Shown here one piece after another: positions 7,904 to 16,168 of a stretch of 64,000 nucleotides of DNA; within the stretch, counting starts at the first letter, position 1; each line of letters opens with the position of its first letter. The position numbers and the translations under genes were made by a program. The notes under the pieces are model-generated. The model had not been told where the DNA came from. It saw only the letters and a program-made list of their open reading frames with translations, and searched no databases. The stretch covers positions 2,140,001-2,204,000 of the forward strand of contig NZ_CP124535.1 in NCBI RefSeq assembly GCF_029953595.1. Reading direction: 5' to 3'. This stretch comes from Fuscovulum ytuae (GTDB lineage: Bacteria; Pseudomonadota; Alphaproteobacteria; Rhodobacterales; Rhodobacteraceae).

Positions 7904-8403
7904 CGGTCCGCCCCTGCCTGCCATGGCCCCATCCGGCGCTAAAGACCCCCGCCGCGACGGTGGATGCCATCACGGATGACATCCGCGCCATCTGGGCCGA
8001 CATGATCGACACGATGGATGCCATGCCCGGCTACGGCCTTGCCGCCGTGCAAATCGGCATTCCCTTGCGCCTCGCCGTCGTGGATTGCTCCGACGAACGC
8101 GGTCAGGCCATTCGCATGGCCAATCCCGAAATCCTCCATGCCAGCGTCCAACCCCGCACGCATGAGGAAGCCTCGCCCAACCTTCCCGGCGTCTCGGCCG
8201 TGATCGAACGCCCCCGCGCCGTCACCGTCCGCTTCCTGAACGAAAAGGGCGAAATGGAAGACCGCGACTTCGTCCATCTCTGGGCGACCTCGGTCCAGCA
8301 TCAGATCGACCATCTGGCGGGCAAGATGTATTTCGACCATCTCTCCCCCCTGAAACGCAAAATGCTGATCGCCAAGGCGGAAAAGCTGCGGAGGCGTGGG
8401 TGA
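7900..8403 (+). CDS. Peptide deformylase-like protein lacking catalytic residues
   Basis: The 167-residue protein clearly belongs to the deformylase fold: [10 protein letters not shown] (44-53), an EASPNLPGV segment where EGCLS is expected, and QHQIDHL (133-139). The metal-ligand Cys is replaced (Ser92 at the aligned place) and the catalytic Glu is Gln135, while both His ligands remain. Normal deformylase activity is therefore unlikely. It is translationally coupled on both sides (ATGA with def, GTGA with fmt), so it is kept in the operon and not decaying. A regulatory, binding or altered catalytic role is possible; none can be assigned. Confidence 0.88.
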   Translation: MTVRPCLPWPHPALKTPAATVDAITDDIRAIWADMIDTMDAMPGYGLAAVQIGIPLRLAVVDCSDERGQAIRMANPEILHASVQPRTHEEASPNLPGVSAVIERPRAVTVRFLNEKGEMEDRDFVHLWATSVQHQIDHLAGKMYFDHLSPLKRKMLIAKAEKLRRRG

Positions 8404-9296
8404 AAATCGTTTTCATGGGCACGCCGGACTTTTCCGTCCCCGTCCTTCAGGCCCTCGCCGCGCGGCACCAGATCGTTGCCGTCTACACCCAACCCCCGCG
8501 CCCCGCAGGCCGGGGCAAGGACCTGCGCCCCACCCCCGTCCATGCTGCCGCCGCTGCGCTGGGCCTTCCCGTCCGCCACCCCACAAGCCTGAAATCCCCA
8601 GAAGAACAGACGGCCTTCGCCGCGCTTGATGCCGATGTCGCCGTCGTTGTCGCCTATGGCCTGATCCTGCCGCAAGCCATCCTCGATGCCCCCCGCGCAG
8701 GCTGCCTCAACATCCACGCCTCGCTCCTGCCCCGCTGGCGTGGCGCGGCCCCCATCCACCGCGCCATCATGGCGGGCGATGCCGAAACCGGCATCTGCAT
8801 CATGCAGATGGAAGCGGGCCTCGACACCGGCCCCGTCCTTCTGCGCGAGGCCACCCCAATCGGCCCCGAAGAAACCACCCAAGACCTGCATGACCGCCTG
8901 TCGCAGATCGGCGCGCGCCTGATCCTTCAGGCGCTCGACCGCTTGCCCACCCTCACCCCTGAACCACAGCCCACTGAGGGCGTCACCTACGCCGCCAAAA
9001 TTGACAAGGCTGAGTCGCGAATTGATTGGTCCCGTCCCGCGGCCGAGATTGACCGCCAGATCCGCGCCCTTTCCCCCTTCCCCGGCGCATGGTGCATGGG
9101 CGGCACGGAACGGATCAAACTCCTCCGGTCCCGGCTTGCCAAAGGCTCAGGCACCCCCGGCACCGTCCTTCCCGGCCTGAGCATCGCCTGCGGCACAGGG
9201 GCCATCGCCATCACCCTTGCCCAGCGCGAGGGGAAAAAGGCCCAATCGCCGCAAGATTTTCTGAACGGCTTCTCCCTCCCCGACCGACTGGACTGA
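8400..9296 (+). CDS. fmt: Methionyl-tRNA formyltransferase
   Basis: Formylates initiator Met-tRNA using 10-formyl-tetrahydrofolate. The 298-residue protein starts [16 protein letters not shown] and carries the catalytic set Asn104, His106 ([12 protein letters not shown]) and Asp142 (GLDTGP), followed by a smaller C-terminal tRNA-binding domain. The start is GTG at 8400, overlapping the stop of the deformylase-like gene (GTGA). Length and motifs are normal for the family. Confidence 0.97.
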   Translation: MKIVFMGTPDFSVPVLQALAARHQIVAVYTQPPRPAGRGKDLRPTPVHAAAAALGLPVRHPTSLKSPEEQTAFAALDADVAVVVAYGLILPQAILDAPRAGCLNIHASLLPRWRGAAPIHRAIMAGDAETGICIMQMEAGLDTGPVLLREATPIGPEETTQDLHDRLSQIGARLILQALDRLPTLTPEPQPTEGVTYAAKIDKAESRIDWSRPAAEIDRQIRALSPFPGAWCMGGTERIKLLRSRLAKGSGTPGTVLPGLSIACGTGAIAITLAQREGKKAQSPQDFLNGFSLPDRLD

Positions 9297-9339
9297 CGGC
9301 ACAACCTGCGCCACACTCTTCCGCAGATCGGAGGAACCC

Positions 9340-9576
9340 ATGCCCGTCCTCATCCTCATTGTCATCGGGGCCGCCGCAGGCTTCCTCGCCACCCGCTTCA
9401 TGCGCGTGCAGACCGACGTGCCCACCACCATCGCCATCGGCATCGGGGGCGCACTTGTGGGCTGGGGCATCCTTCGCTTTCTCGTCTCGGTCACCGGATG
9501 GGTCGCAGCCTTTGTCGGCGCCGTGCTAGGGGCGGTCCTCCTCATCTGGCTCTGGCAGAAATACGTCTCGCGCTGA
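9340..9576 (+). CDS. Small membrane protein, GlsB/YeaQ/YmgE-like
   Basis: A 78-residue, almost entirely hydrophobic protein with three predicted membrane segments (about 2-16, 26-48 and 50-72). Gly-rich stretches (GAAAGFLATRFM, GIGGALVGWG) resemble transglycosylase-associated (GlsB/YeaQ) proteins, whose function is unclear. A good Shine-Dalgarno (GGAGGA) sits about 6 bases before the ATG. It follows fmt after 43 bases and may be read through from it. Confidence 0.65.
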   Translation: MPVLILIVIGAAAGFLATRFMRVQTDVPTTIAIGIGGALVGWGILRFLVSVTGWVAAFVGAVLGAVLLIWLWQKYVSR

Positions 9577-9601
9577 CCGTCTCGCGCTGACGGGCGTCGC
9601 G

Positions 9602-10084
9602 CTAACCGATCCGCTTCACCGCATCGCGCAACCGGAACCCCGCGCCCCCGGCACCGGACCAAAGCATCCGCCCCTGCCAGGCCGCAAAGATCATCGCCGC
9701 CGCCTCGGCCTTGCACCCGGCCTTGCGCGCAACCGACGCTTCCACCTCCGCGCGCCACGCCGCCGCCCGCGCCGCCACCACCTCATCCCCCAAGGACGCC
9801 CAGATCAGCGCCCCCCGCAGCGCAGCGCCCAGCGCCTTCAAAAACCCCTGCGCGCTGGCCTCTGCCGTATCTGCCGCGCGCGTCGCCGCCTCCACCCCGT
9901 CCCAACCATGGATCAGCGCCCCGCGCAGCATCCCCTCCCGGTCGCCATAGCGCTGCACCAAAGAGGGCGGCGCAAGGCCAACCGCCGCCGAGACCAGGCC
10001 AAAGGACACCTGCCCCCGCGCCTCCAACATCTCCAAGACGGCATCGAAAATAACGGCATCGGGAATGGAACGCGGTCGGGCCAT
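9602..10084 (-). CDS. TetR/AcrR-family transcriptional regulator
   Basis: The 160-residue protein has an N-terminal helix-turn-helix (about residues 10-55; ARPRSIPDAVIFDAV and the recognition segment PPSLVQRYGDREGML) and an Ala-rich helical effector domain. The ATG at 10084 has AGGA 6 bases upstream; a frame start at 10111 would only add 9 atypical residues. The target is unknown. It is downstream of the TRIC-type channel gene on the same strand and convergent with the small membrane protein. Confidence 0.75.
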   Translation of the reverse strand: MARPRSIPDAVIFDAVLEMLEARGQVSFGLVSAAVGLAPPSLVQRYGDREGMLRGALIHGWDGVEAATRAADTAEASAQGFLKALGAALRGALIWASLGDEVVAARAAAWRAEVEASVARKAGCKAEAAAMIFAAWQGRMLWSGAGGAGFRLRDAVKRIG

Positions 10085-10145
10085 GTCATATCCTGAACGA
10101 TCATTCGCCAACCAGCCTGCGCCAGCCGCGCCCGCCGATCAACCC

Positions 10146-10811
10146 CTATCGCTTCGGCGATCCGGGCTTCGGCGGCCGCGCCCGATAGACCGGCAGACGC
10201 CAGCCGAACCCAAGGCTTCCCGCCCGCAGGACCAGCGTCACCCCCCCACAGGCCAGCAGCGCCTGCCACACCTCCACCCCGGCCAGACCCAGCAGCACCG
10301 CCACTCCCGCCCCGCAAAAGGCGCAGGTCACGTAAAGCTCGCCCTGCTTCAACACCAACGGCACTTCGTTGCAGACCACGTCTCGCATCAATCCGCCCAT
10401 GCAGCCCGTGACCATTCCCATCACCAGCACGACAGGCCAGCCAAGACCTTCCGCAAAGGCCACCCCCACCCCCGCCGGCACCGCCACGGCAAGCGCCAGC
10501 GCATCCAGCCATTCAATCGCGCGATATCGGCTTTCCAGAAGATGCGCCCCGAAAAACACCAAAACCGCCGCCAAGGTCGCCACCGCCAGAAGCGCCGGGT
10601 CCCCGATCCAGACCGGCGGCCGCCCAAGGATCACATCCCTCAGCGTGCCCCCGCCCACCGCCGTCAGACAGGCGATGAAGATGAACCCCACGATATCCAG
10701 TTGCGAGCGGCTCGCCACCAAGGCCCCAGTCAGGGCAAAGACCGCGACCGAGGCATAATCCAGCACCGGAAGGATCGTCGCCACCGATGCCTCCAGCCCC
10801 GGTGCGATCAT
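10146..10811 (-). CDS. TRIC-type (YicG/UPF0126) cation channel family membrane protein
   Basis: A 221-residue protein with seven likely membrane helices and the two internal repeats of the bacterial TRIC/UPF0126 family. Each repeat bears the GGxxRD signature: [14 protein letters not shown] in the first and [13 protein letters not shown] in the second. Bacterial TRIC homologues form trimeric monovalent cation channels; the physiological role here is unknown. Its ATG overlaps the rnhA stop by 4 bases. Confidence 0.85.
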   Translation of the reverse strand: MIAPGLEASVATILPVLDYASVAVFALTGALVASRSQLDIVGFIFIACLTAVGGGTLRDVILGRPPVWIGDPALLAVATLAAVLVFFGAHLLESRYRAIEWLDALALAVAVPAGVGVAFAEGLGWPVVLVMGMVTGCMGGLMRDVVCNEVPLVLKQGELYVTCAFCGAGVAVLLGLAGVEVWQALLACGGVTLVLRAGSLGFGWRLPVYRARPPKPGSPKR

Positions 10812-11278
10812 GCCTCACGCCCCTTCCCCGGCTTGTAGGGCGCCATTCCGGCGCGCGCCAAAGCATCGGCCCGCTCATTCTCCTCATGCCCGGCATGGCC
10901 CTTGATCCAGCGCCATTGCACCTTGTGCCGCGCCTGCGCCTGATCCAGCCGCTGCCACAACTCGGCATTCTTCACCGGGTCCTTCCCCGCCGTGCGCCAA
11001 CCGTTCCGCTTCCAGCCATGGATCCATTCCGTCACGCCATTCTTCACATAGGCGCTGTCGGTCACCACCGTGATCTCGGACGGCTTCGCCAACGTCTCCA
11101 ACGCCGAAATCGCCGCCAGCAATTCCATCCGGTTGTTCGTGGTCAGCGCCTCGCCCCCCGAAAGCTCGCGCTCCTTCACCACCGCATCGCCCTCGCGCGC
11201 GATCAACAACACGCCCCACCCCCCCGGCCCCGGATTGCCCGAACAGGCCCCATCGGTATAGGCGAATAGCTCTGGCAT
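10808..11278 (-). CDS. rnhA: Ribonuclease HI
   Basis: Degrades RNA in RNA-DNA hybrids. The 156-residue protein carries the carboxylate active site: Asp9 in [14 protein letters not shown], Glu52 in NNRMELLA, Asp74 in VVTDSAYV and an Asp in the C-terminal ERADALAR helix. It also has the basic-protrusion Trp-rich segment [10 protein letters not shown] typical of type 1 enzymes. The ATG at 11278 has the Shine-Dalgarno AAGGAG; the upstream frame to 11344 is non-coding in character. Confidence 0.96.
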   Translation of the reverse strand: MPELFAYTDGACSGNPGPGGWGVLLIAREGDAVVKERELSGGEALTTNNRMELLAAISALETLAKPSEITVVTDSAYVKNGVTEWIHGWKRNGWRTAGKDPVKNAELWQRLDQAQARHKVQWRWIKGHAGHEENERADALARAGMAPYKPGKGREA

Positions 11279-11338
11279 CGGCGGCTCCTTTTTCCCCCGT
11301 GTAGGCAGCGAGGCAGGGACCGTCAACGCAACGCCCTG

Positions 11339-11403
11339 CTTCATCTTGGCGAAAATACTCTCAGGGGGTGAGGAGCGCAGCGACGAGGGGGCGGAACGCC
11401 CCC
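11339..11403 (-). terminator. 3' region of DUF3429 gene: GC hairpin plus dispersed 3' element (copy 2)
   Basis: Read on the minus strand, the DUF3429 stop (11424) is followed by a perfect hairpin GGGGGCG/CGCCCCC with a 3-base loop (11387-11403). Next comes the dispersed element with core TATTTTCGCCAAGATG (11360-11339), ending 60 bases before the rnhA start. This is the same order as at the other copies, suggesting transcript termination or 3'-end formation. Confidence 0.6.
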
Positions 11404-11423
11404 TGCGCCGCCCGCCACAAGGA

Positions 11424-11879
11424 TCACCCCATCAGGATCGGCACTGCAAGACAGGCCAGAACCACCGCCGTCAGCAGCACCCGCAGCTTCATCCACCATG
11501 GCGGAGCCAACCCCTGCCGCGCAAAGCCATAATCCAGCATCAAAAGCCCGGCGAATCCCGCAAACAGGTTCACCGCCGCATCCCCCGGCGCACCGTTGAC
11601 CATAAAGAGCCCCCACAGCGCCGGGATCACCGACAGCGCATAACCCACGCCTGCCTGCGCGCCCTTGGCCTTGGTGGCAAACCCCCACAGCACGCCCGAC
11701 ATGAAGGACAGGATCACCACCCCATAGGTCAGGCTGAGATAGGTTCCCATGAACATTGGCGGCATGAACTGCCCGCCCCAGCCCACCGTCGCCGGGAACA
11801 GCACATTCGTCGCCCCCCAAAGGAACGGGATCAACCCGGCAAGGCCAAGGATCAGGGCAGAACGGGGAATCGCTGTCAT
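11424..11879 (-). CDS. DUF3429 membrane protein
   Basis: A 151-residue hydrophobic protein with four to five membrane helices, beginning [19 protein letters not shown] and ending in a helix with PPWWMKLR. This pattern fits the DUF3429 family of proteobacterial inner-membrane proteins of unknown function. It overlaps the preceding YdeI-like gene by 4 bases (ATGA), so the two are co-translated. No function is proposed. Confidence 0.7.
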   Translation of the reverse strand: MTAIPRSALILGLAGLIPFLWGATNVLFPATVGWGGQFMPPMFMGTYLSLTYGVVILSFMSGVLWGFATKAKGAQAGVGYALSVIPALWGLFMVNGAPGDAAVNLFAGFAGLLMLDYGFARQGLAPPWWMKLRVLLTAVVLACLAVPILMG

Positions 11880-12325
11880 CTCAGGCCTTCGATCATCGCA
11901 TCTATGCGCTTGGCCCGCGTGGGCGCGGTCTTGGCGCTGCCGATCTGATACAGCATCCCGCGCCGCTTGCCAGCCGTCAGCCCGTCCCAGACCGCCGTCA
12001 TATCCGCCGCCCGCAGCGCGGCGGCCACATCCTCGGGCGTGTCCACCTGATCCTCAGGCGCAGGCCGCAGCCGCACCTCCACAGGCTTCCCCGGCACGAT
12101 CCCCGCCCGGTCCAATAGCGACGCCCCCGCCCAGAGGAACACCCCCTCCACCACCGGGGCCCGCGATAGGGCAAGGTTCACCCAATGCTCGGCAATCTCG
12201 CCTTCCACCCGCCTCGTGGCCCCCAGCGCCGCCGCCGCCACATCCGGCACCCGCAGGATGGTGTAGGTGGCTTTCCCCCAGTCCAAAGGTTCGACCACCC
12301 CTTCAAAGACAACCCAGTCGCTCAC
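11876..12325 (-). CDS. DUF1905/YdeI-OmpD-associated-like protein
   Basis: The 149-residue protein has an N-terminal beta-rich DUF1905-like half ([21 protein letters not shown]) and a C-terminal YdeI/OmpD-associated helix pair ([31 protein letters not shown]). In other bacteria this second part is linked to antimicrobial-peptide or bacteriocin resistance and OmpD stability, but the biochemistry is unsettled. It overlaps ispH by 4 bases, forming an ispH-ydeI-DUF3429 unit. Confidence 0.75.
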   Translation of the reverse strand: MSDWVVFEGVVEPLDWGKATYTILRVPDVAAAALGATRRVEGEIAEHWVNLALSRAPVVEGVFLWAGASLLDRAGIVPGKPVEVRLRPAPEDQVDTPEDVAAALRAADMTAVWDGLTAGKRRGMLYQIGSAKTAPTRAKRIDAMIEGLR

Positions 12326-13272
12326 GCAGGCTCCCGCAGGATGCGCGGCACCTTGAATTCCACATTCTCCACCGCCGTCTCAACCATCTCGACCGTGGTC
12401 GCGAACCGCGCGCGGAAGGCGTCAATCACCTCATTCACCAAAACCTCCGGCGCGCTTGCCCCGGCGGTGATCCCGATGGACCGTATTCCCTCCAGCGCCC
12501 GCCAATCGATATCCGCTGCCCGCTGGATCAGCTGCGCATAAGGGCAACCCGCATTCGCCCCCACTTCCACCAGCCGTTTGGAGTTCGACGAATTCGGCGC
12601 CCCAATCACCAACAGCGCGTCAATCTTCCCCGCCATCGCCTTCACCGCCGCCTGACGGTTCGTCGTCGCATAGCAGATATCATCATGCGCAGGGGCAAGG
12701 ATCGCCGGAAACCGCGCCTTCAGCGCTGCCGCGATATCGGCCGTATCATCCACCGAAAGCGTGGTCTGCGTGATGAAGGCAAGCTTGCCGGGATCGCGCA
12801 CCACCAGCCCCGCCACATCTTCCACCGTCTCGACCAGCAGCACCTCGCCCTCCGGCAATTGCCCCATGGTCCCTACCGTTTCCGGGTGGCCCGCATGGCC
12901 GATCATGATCATCTGCAAGCCGTTTTCGTGATGCCGCGCCGCCTCGTTATGCACCTTGGTGACAAGAGGGCAGGTCGCATCCACCGCGATCATCTCGCGC
13001 TTGGCCGCCTCGGCAGGCACCGCCTTGGGCACCCCATGGGCCGAAAACACCACAGGCCGGTCAAGCGGGCATTCATCCAGCTCTTCGACAAACACCGCAC
13101 CCTTGGCGCGCAAGCCGTCCACCACGAATTTGTTATGCACGATCTCATGGCGCACATAGACCGGTGCGCCCCATTTCTCGATCGCCATCTCGACGATCTT
13201 GATCGCCCGGTCCACGCCCGCGCAAAACCCGCGCGGCGCGGCCAGATACAGGGTCAGGGGGGGCAGGGTCAT
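12322..13272 (-). CDS. ispH: 4-hydroxy-3-methylbut-2-enyl diphosphate reductase
   Basis: Last enzyme of the MEP isoprenoid pathway; converts HMBPP to IPP and DMAPP with a [4Fe-4S] cluster. The 316-residue protein has the three cluster Cys in APRGFCAGV (Cys17), DATCPLV and a C-terminal GCPY/SICY-type region. It also has the substrate residues HGV, GHAGHPE and the SSNSKRL loop. The ATG at 13272 has AAGGA about 7 bases upstream; the longer frame to 13335 lacks this. It is first of three overlapping genes. Confidence 0.96.
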   Translation of the reverse strand: MTLPPLTLYLAAPRGFCAGVDRAIKIVEMAIEKWGAPVYVRHEIVHNKFVVDGLRAKGAVFVEELDECPLDRPVVFSAHGVPKAVPAEAAKREMIAVDATCPLVTKVHNEAARHHENGLQMIMIGHAGHPETVGTMGQLPEGEVLLVETVEDVAGLVVRDPGKLAFITQTTLSVDDTADIAAALKARFPAILAPAHDDICYATTNRQAAVKAMAGKIDALLVIGAPNSSNSKRLVEVGANAGCPYAQLIQRAADIDWRALEGIRSIGITAGASAPEVLVNEVIDAFRARFATTVEMVETAVENVEFKVPRILREPA

Positions 13273-13342
13273 CGCATTTCCTTTCGGGCCGTCCCCGCAG
13301 AAATAGGCCGAAACCCCCGCCCGGTAAACCGCCAACCGCCCC

Positions 13343-13780
13343 TCAGCCGATGACCCCCATCACGATCAGCCCCAGCACCAGATACCGCCCCGTCTTGGCC
13401 ACCGTGACCAGCAGGGCAAACAGCCAGACCGGCGTCTTCAGAACACCCGCCACCACCGTAAGCACATCCCCCAAGGGCATCCATGACAGCAGCAGCGACC
13501 ACACCCCCCACCGCCGGAACCACCCCTCCGCCCGTGCCATCGCCGCCTCGGGGATGCGAAACCGCGCGGGCAATGTCAGCCCCGCCAGCCCTCGCCCGAT
13601 CGCGTAATTGACAAAAGACCCCAGCACATTCCCGACCGAGGCCACCGCAAGGATCAGCCAGAATCGCTCCGGTTCCGCCACGATCATGCCGCCAAAGATG
13701 ATCTCGGATTGAAAGGGAACGGGCGTCGCCGCCACAAAGGCGGCAAGGAACAGGCCAAGCAGGGCGGAACCGAAAATCAT
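13343..13780 (-). CDS. yqaA: YqaA/DedA-family (VTT domain) membrane protein
   Basis: The 145-residue protein has four to five membrane segments and the VTT-domain features: a re-entrant stretch with [17 protein letters not shown] and a Gly/Arg-containing loop [16 protein letters not shown]. YqaA proteins are short members of the DedA superfamily, linked elsewhere to lipid or undecaprenyl-phosphate handling and membrane homeostasis. The specific role here is unknown. It stands between ispH and a YcxB-like gene with short gaps. Confidence 0.8.
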   Translation of the reverse strand: MIFGSALLGLFLAAFVAATPVPFQSEIIFGGMIVAEPERFWLILAVASVGNVLGSFVNYAIGRGLAGLTLPARFRIPEAAMARAEGWFRRWGVWSLLLSWMPLGDVLTVVAGVLKTPVWLFALLVTVAKTGRYLVLGLIVMGVIG

Positions 13781-13835
13781 CCCGCCCAGATGGCACCCGC
13801 CGCCCGCCGCCGCAAGGGCCGCCCGCGCCGTGGGG

Positions 13836-14417
13836 TCACGCGATCTTCGCCTGCCACTCGGCCGCGAAGGCGGCCTTCGCCGCCGGGTTCACGAAGGCCC
13901 GGGTCGGCACGATCATGACCTCGCGCCCGGTCGACAGAAAGACATGCCCCTCTGTCTCGCGCACCTCGCGTAGCGCCAGCGCACCAAAGGCCAGCGGCTC
14001 TTTCCGGTCATCGCGATATTCGACCAGCCGATCCCCCCAAATTTCCAGCCGCGCGCCGGTGCGCTGATCCGCCCGCCGCTGCGCGCGCTGATGCAGGTCG
14101 CGCCGCTGCAACAGGATGACCAACGCGAAAGGCAGGGCCATCAGAACCGCCGCCACTGGCACGGAATGCAACGGGGCCAAATCGGTCATCACCCCGCTCA
14201 GCATCTTCAACAGGCCAAGCCCTGCGAAAAAGGCGGCGAACAAGGCCACCTTGTCGCGCTTGCGATGGGTGGGCGATTCCCGCTCCCACACCAAGGCGTC
14301 GCTGTAATCTTGGGTGTAATGAATGATCCGGTCAGGCTTTGCGCCCGCCTGTCCAGCAGCGGTGGCGGGGGCCTCTGCCTCCCCCGCCCCGCCCTCAATG
14401 GCCGTGGGTCCAGTCAC
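13836..14417 (-). CDS. YcxB-like membrane protein
   Basis: The 193-residue protein has an Ala/Gly-rich N-terminal tail (1-28), an IIHYTQDYSDAL segment, two membrane helices (about 58-75 and 86-102), and a C-terminal beta-rich domain with EIWGDRLVEYRDDR and a LREVRETEGHVFLST stretch. That layout is typical of YcxB-like proteins, which have no known function. It overlaps the NYN-domain gene by 4 bases. Confidence 0.6.
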   Translation of the reverse strand: MTGPTAIEGGAGEAEAPATAAGQAGAKPDRIIHYTQDYSDALVWERESPTHRKRDKVALFAAFFAGLGLLKMLSGVMTDLAPLHSVPVAAVLMALPFALVILLQRRDLHQRAQRRADQRTGARLEIWGDRLVEYRDDRKEPLAFGALALREVRETEGHVFLSTGREVMIVPTRAFVNPAAKAAFAAEWQAKIA

Positions 14418-14989
14418 TTGACCTCGACAACGGCCTCTTCACGGTCGAACGCGCGCGGCTCGCGGGGCGGGCGGCCGATCACGTCGCGCAATTCATCCAA
14501 CTCGATGAAATTATCCGCCTGCCGGCGCAATTCATCGGCAATCATCGGCGGCTGGCTGCGGATGGTCGACACCACCGAAACCCGGACGCCCTGCCGCTGC
14601 AGGCTTTCCACCAGCGGACGAAAATCCCCATCGCCCGAAAACAGCACGATATGATCCACGCGCGGCGCAAGTTCCATGGCATCGACCGTCAGTTCGATAT
14701 CCATGTTCCCCTTGACCTTCCGCCGCCCTTGGCTGTCGGTGTATTCCTTGGCGGGCTTCGTCACCATGGTAAAGCCGTTGTAATGCAGCCAGTCCACCAA
14801 GGGCCGGATCGGGGAATAATCGTCATTCTCCAGAAGCGCCGTGTAGTAAAATGCCCGCAGCAACTTTCCCCGGCGCATGAATTCCTGCCGCAGAAGTTTG
14901 TAGTCGATATCGAACCCCAAAGCCTTTGCCGCCGCGTAAAGGTTCGAACCGTCGATGAACAGCGCAAGCCGTTCGTCCTTGTAAAACAT
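14414..14989 (-). CDS. NYN-domain (LabA/DUF88-like) putative ribonuclease
   Basis: A 191-residue PIN-like NYN-domain protein. The acidic metal-binding residues typical of the fold are visible: Asp in LALFIDGSNLYA near 14, NMDIELTVDAM in the middle and the SGDGDFRPLV motif. The family is a predicted metal-dependent RNase acting on structured or tRNA-type RNA. The ATG at 14989 is preceded by a 148-base AT-rich divergent region shared with folK, which carries a palindrome. Confidence 0.85.
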   Translation of the reverse strand: MFYKDERLALFIDGSNLYAAAKALGFDIDYKLLRQEFMRRGKLLRAFYYTALLENDDYSPIRPLVDWLHYNGFTMVTKPAKEYTDSQGRRKVKGNMDIELTVDAMELAPRVDHIVLFSGDGDFRPLVESLQRQGVRVSVVSTIRSQPPMIADELRRQADNFIELDELRDVIGRPPREPRAFDREEAVVEVK

Positions 14990-15014
14990 TATGAGTTCCC
15001 CTCAAAAAAACAGT

Positions 15015-15037
15015 TCACTGGCCACATGTGGAAGTGA
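15015..15037. promoter_or_regulatory. Palindrome in the NYN gene/folK divergent region
   Basis: A perfect 10-base palindrome CCACATGTGG (15022-15031) is flanked by TCACT (15015-15019) and AGTGA (15033-15037), giving an almost symmetric 23-base site 26 bases upstream of the NYN-domain start. It looks like an operator for a dimeric regulator. The cognate protein is unknown. Confidence 0.45.
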
Positions 15038-15137
15038 TCTACGCCGAAAAGAGAAAACACCAAGTGAACGTAGGCACGCTACGCGTAAAAGATGAATCCA
15101 TTCAAGTTCTACTATACGAAAGTGTAACCGAAGTTTC

Positions 15138-15737
15138 ATGGCCCAAGAAATGCTCCTGATCGCCCTCGGCGCAAACCTGCCCTTCGCGGACGCGCCTCTG
15201 GCGCAAACCCTGCATTCCGCCGTTGAAATGCTGCGTCAGGCGGGGCTTTCGGACCTGCGCCTCAGCCCTCTCTACGCCACCCCCTGCTTCCCCCCCGGCG
15301 CGGGCCCCGATTACGTGAATGCAGCCGCTGCTGCCCCCATTCCCCCCGGTTGGGATGCCGCCCGAACGCTTGCCCTTCTGCACCGGGTCGAGGCGGAATT
15401 CGGCCGCACCCGCGAAACCCGCTGGGGGATGCGCACGCTTGACCTTGACCTGATCGCCTTTGGCGCGACCGTCGCCCCCGATCCGGCCACCTTCGCCGCT
15501 TGGCACGACCTTGATCCCGCCCGCCAGCGCGTCGAAACCCCAGACCGTCTGATCCTGCCCCACCCCCGAATGCAAGACCGCGCCTTCGTCCTTGTGCCCC
15601 TGCACGATGTTGCGCCGGATTGGGTCCACCCCGTCTCGGGCCAGACCGTTGCCGCCATGCTTGCGGCCGTTCCCGCCGCCGATCGCGCCGAGGTTCGCCC
15701 GCTTTCCCCGGATTCAGCGCTTGTCAAGCCCGTTTGA
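15138..15737 (+). CDS. folK: 6-hydroxymethyl-7,8-dihydropterin pyrophosphokinase (HPPK)
   Basis: Transfers pyrophosphate from ATP to 6-hydroxymethyl-7,8-dihydropterin in folate synthesis. The 199-residue protein opens with LLIALGANLP, has the central FGRTRETRWGMRTLDLDLIAFG region (the catalytic Asp pair is in TLDLDL) and the HPRMQDRAFVLVPLHD signature. It is slightly longer than the E. coli enzyme because of an insert near 115-130. It lies ahead of rpoZ with a short gap. Confidence 0.95.
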   Translation: MAQEMLLIALGANLPFADAPLAQTLHSAVEMLRQAGLSDLRLSPLYATPCFPPGAGPDYVNAAAAAPIPPGWDAARTLALLHRVEAEFGRTRETRWGMRTLDLDLIAFGATVAPDPATFAAWHDLDPARQRVETPDRLILPHPRMQDRAFVLVPLHDVAPDWVHPVSGQTVAAMLAAVPAADRAEVRPLSPDSALVKPV

Positions 15738-15786
15738 TACGACTAGATAGGCGCTTCCATGCCCCCCATCCGAACTGGAGTCGCCC

Positions 15787-16140
15787 ATGGCCCGCGTGAC
15801 GGTCGAAGATTGCGTTGACAAGGTGCCGAACCGCTTCGAGCTTGTGATGCTCGCCGCGCATCGCGCCCGCGAGATCGCCGCCGGTTCGCCGCTCACCATC
15901 GACCGCGACAACGACAAGAACCCTGTCGTCGCCCTGCGCGAGATTGCCGAGGAAACGCAGTCGGCCGAAGTGCTGCGCGAACGCATGATCGAATCGCACC
16001 AGACTCAGATCGAGGTCGACGAACCCGAAGAAGACCAGATGGCGCTTCTGATGTCGGGCGAGATTGACCGTCCGATGCAGGACGACATGTCCGAAGAAAA
16101 GCTTCTGCGCGCCCTGATGGAAGCGCAAGGCGACAACTGA
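15787..16140 (+). CDS. rpoZ: RNA polymerase omega subunit
   Basis: The 117-residue omega subunit begins [33 protein letters not shown], the conserved core that wraps the beta-prime C-terminus, with an acidic C-terminal tail usual in Rhodobacterales. It helps polymerase assembly and, in many proteobacteria, forms part of a ppGpp site. It sits directly before rsh, the ppGpp synthetase/hydrolase gene, as is usual. Confidence 0.96.
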   Translation: MARVTVEDCVDKVPNRFELVMLAAHRAREIAAGSPLTIDRDNDKNPVVALREIAEETQSAEVLRERMIESHQTQIEVDEPEEDQMALLMSGEIDRPMQDDMSEEKLLRALMEAQGDN

Positions 16141-16168
16141 TCCGGGCTACGGCCCGTCCAGCGGGGCG

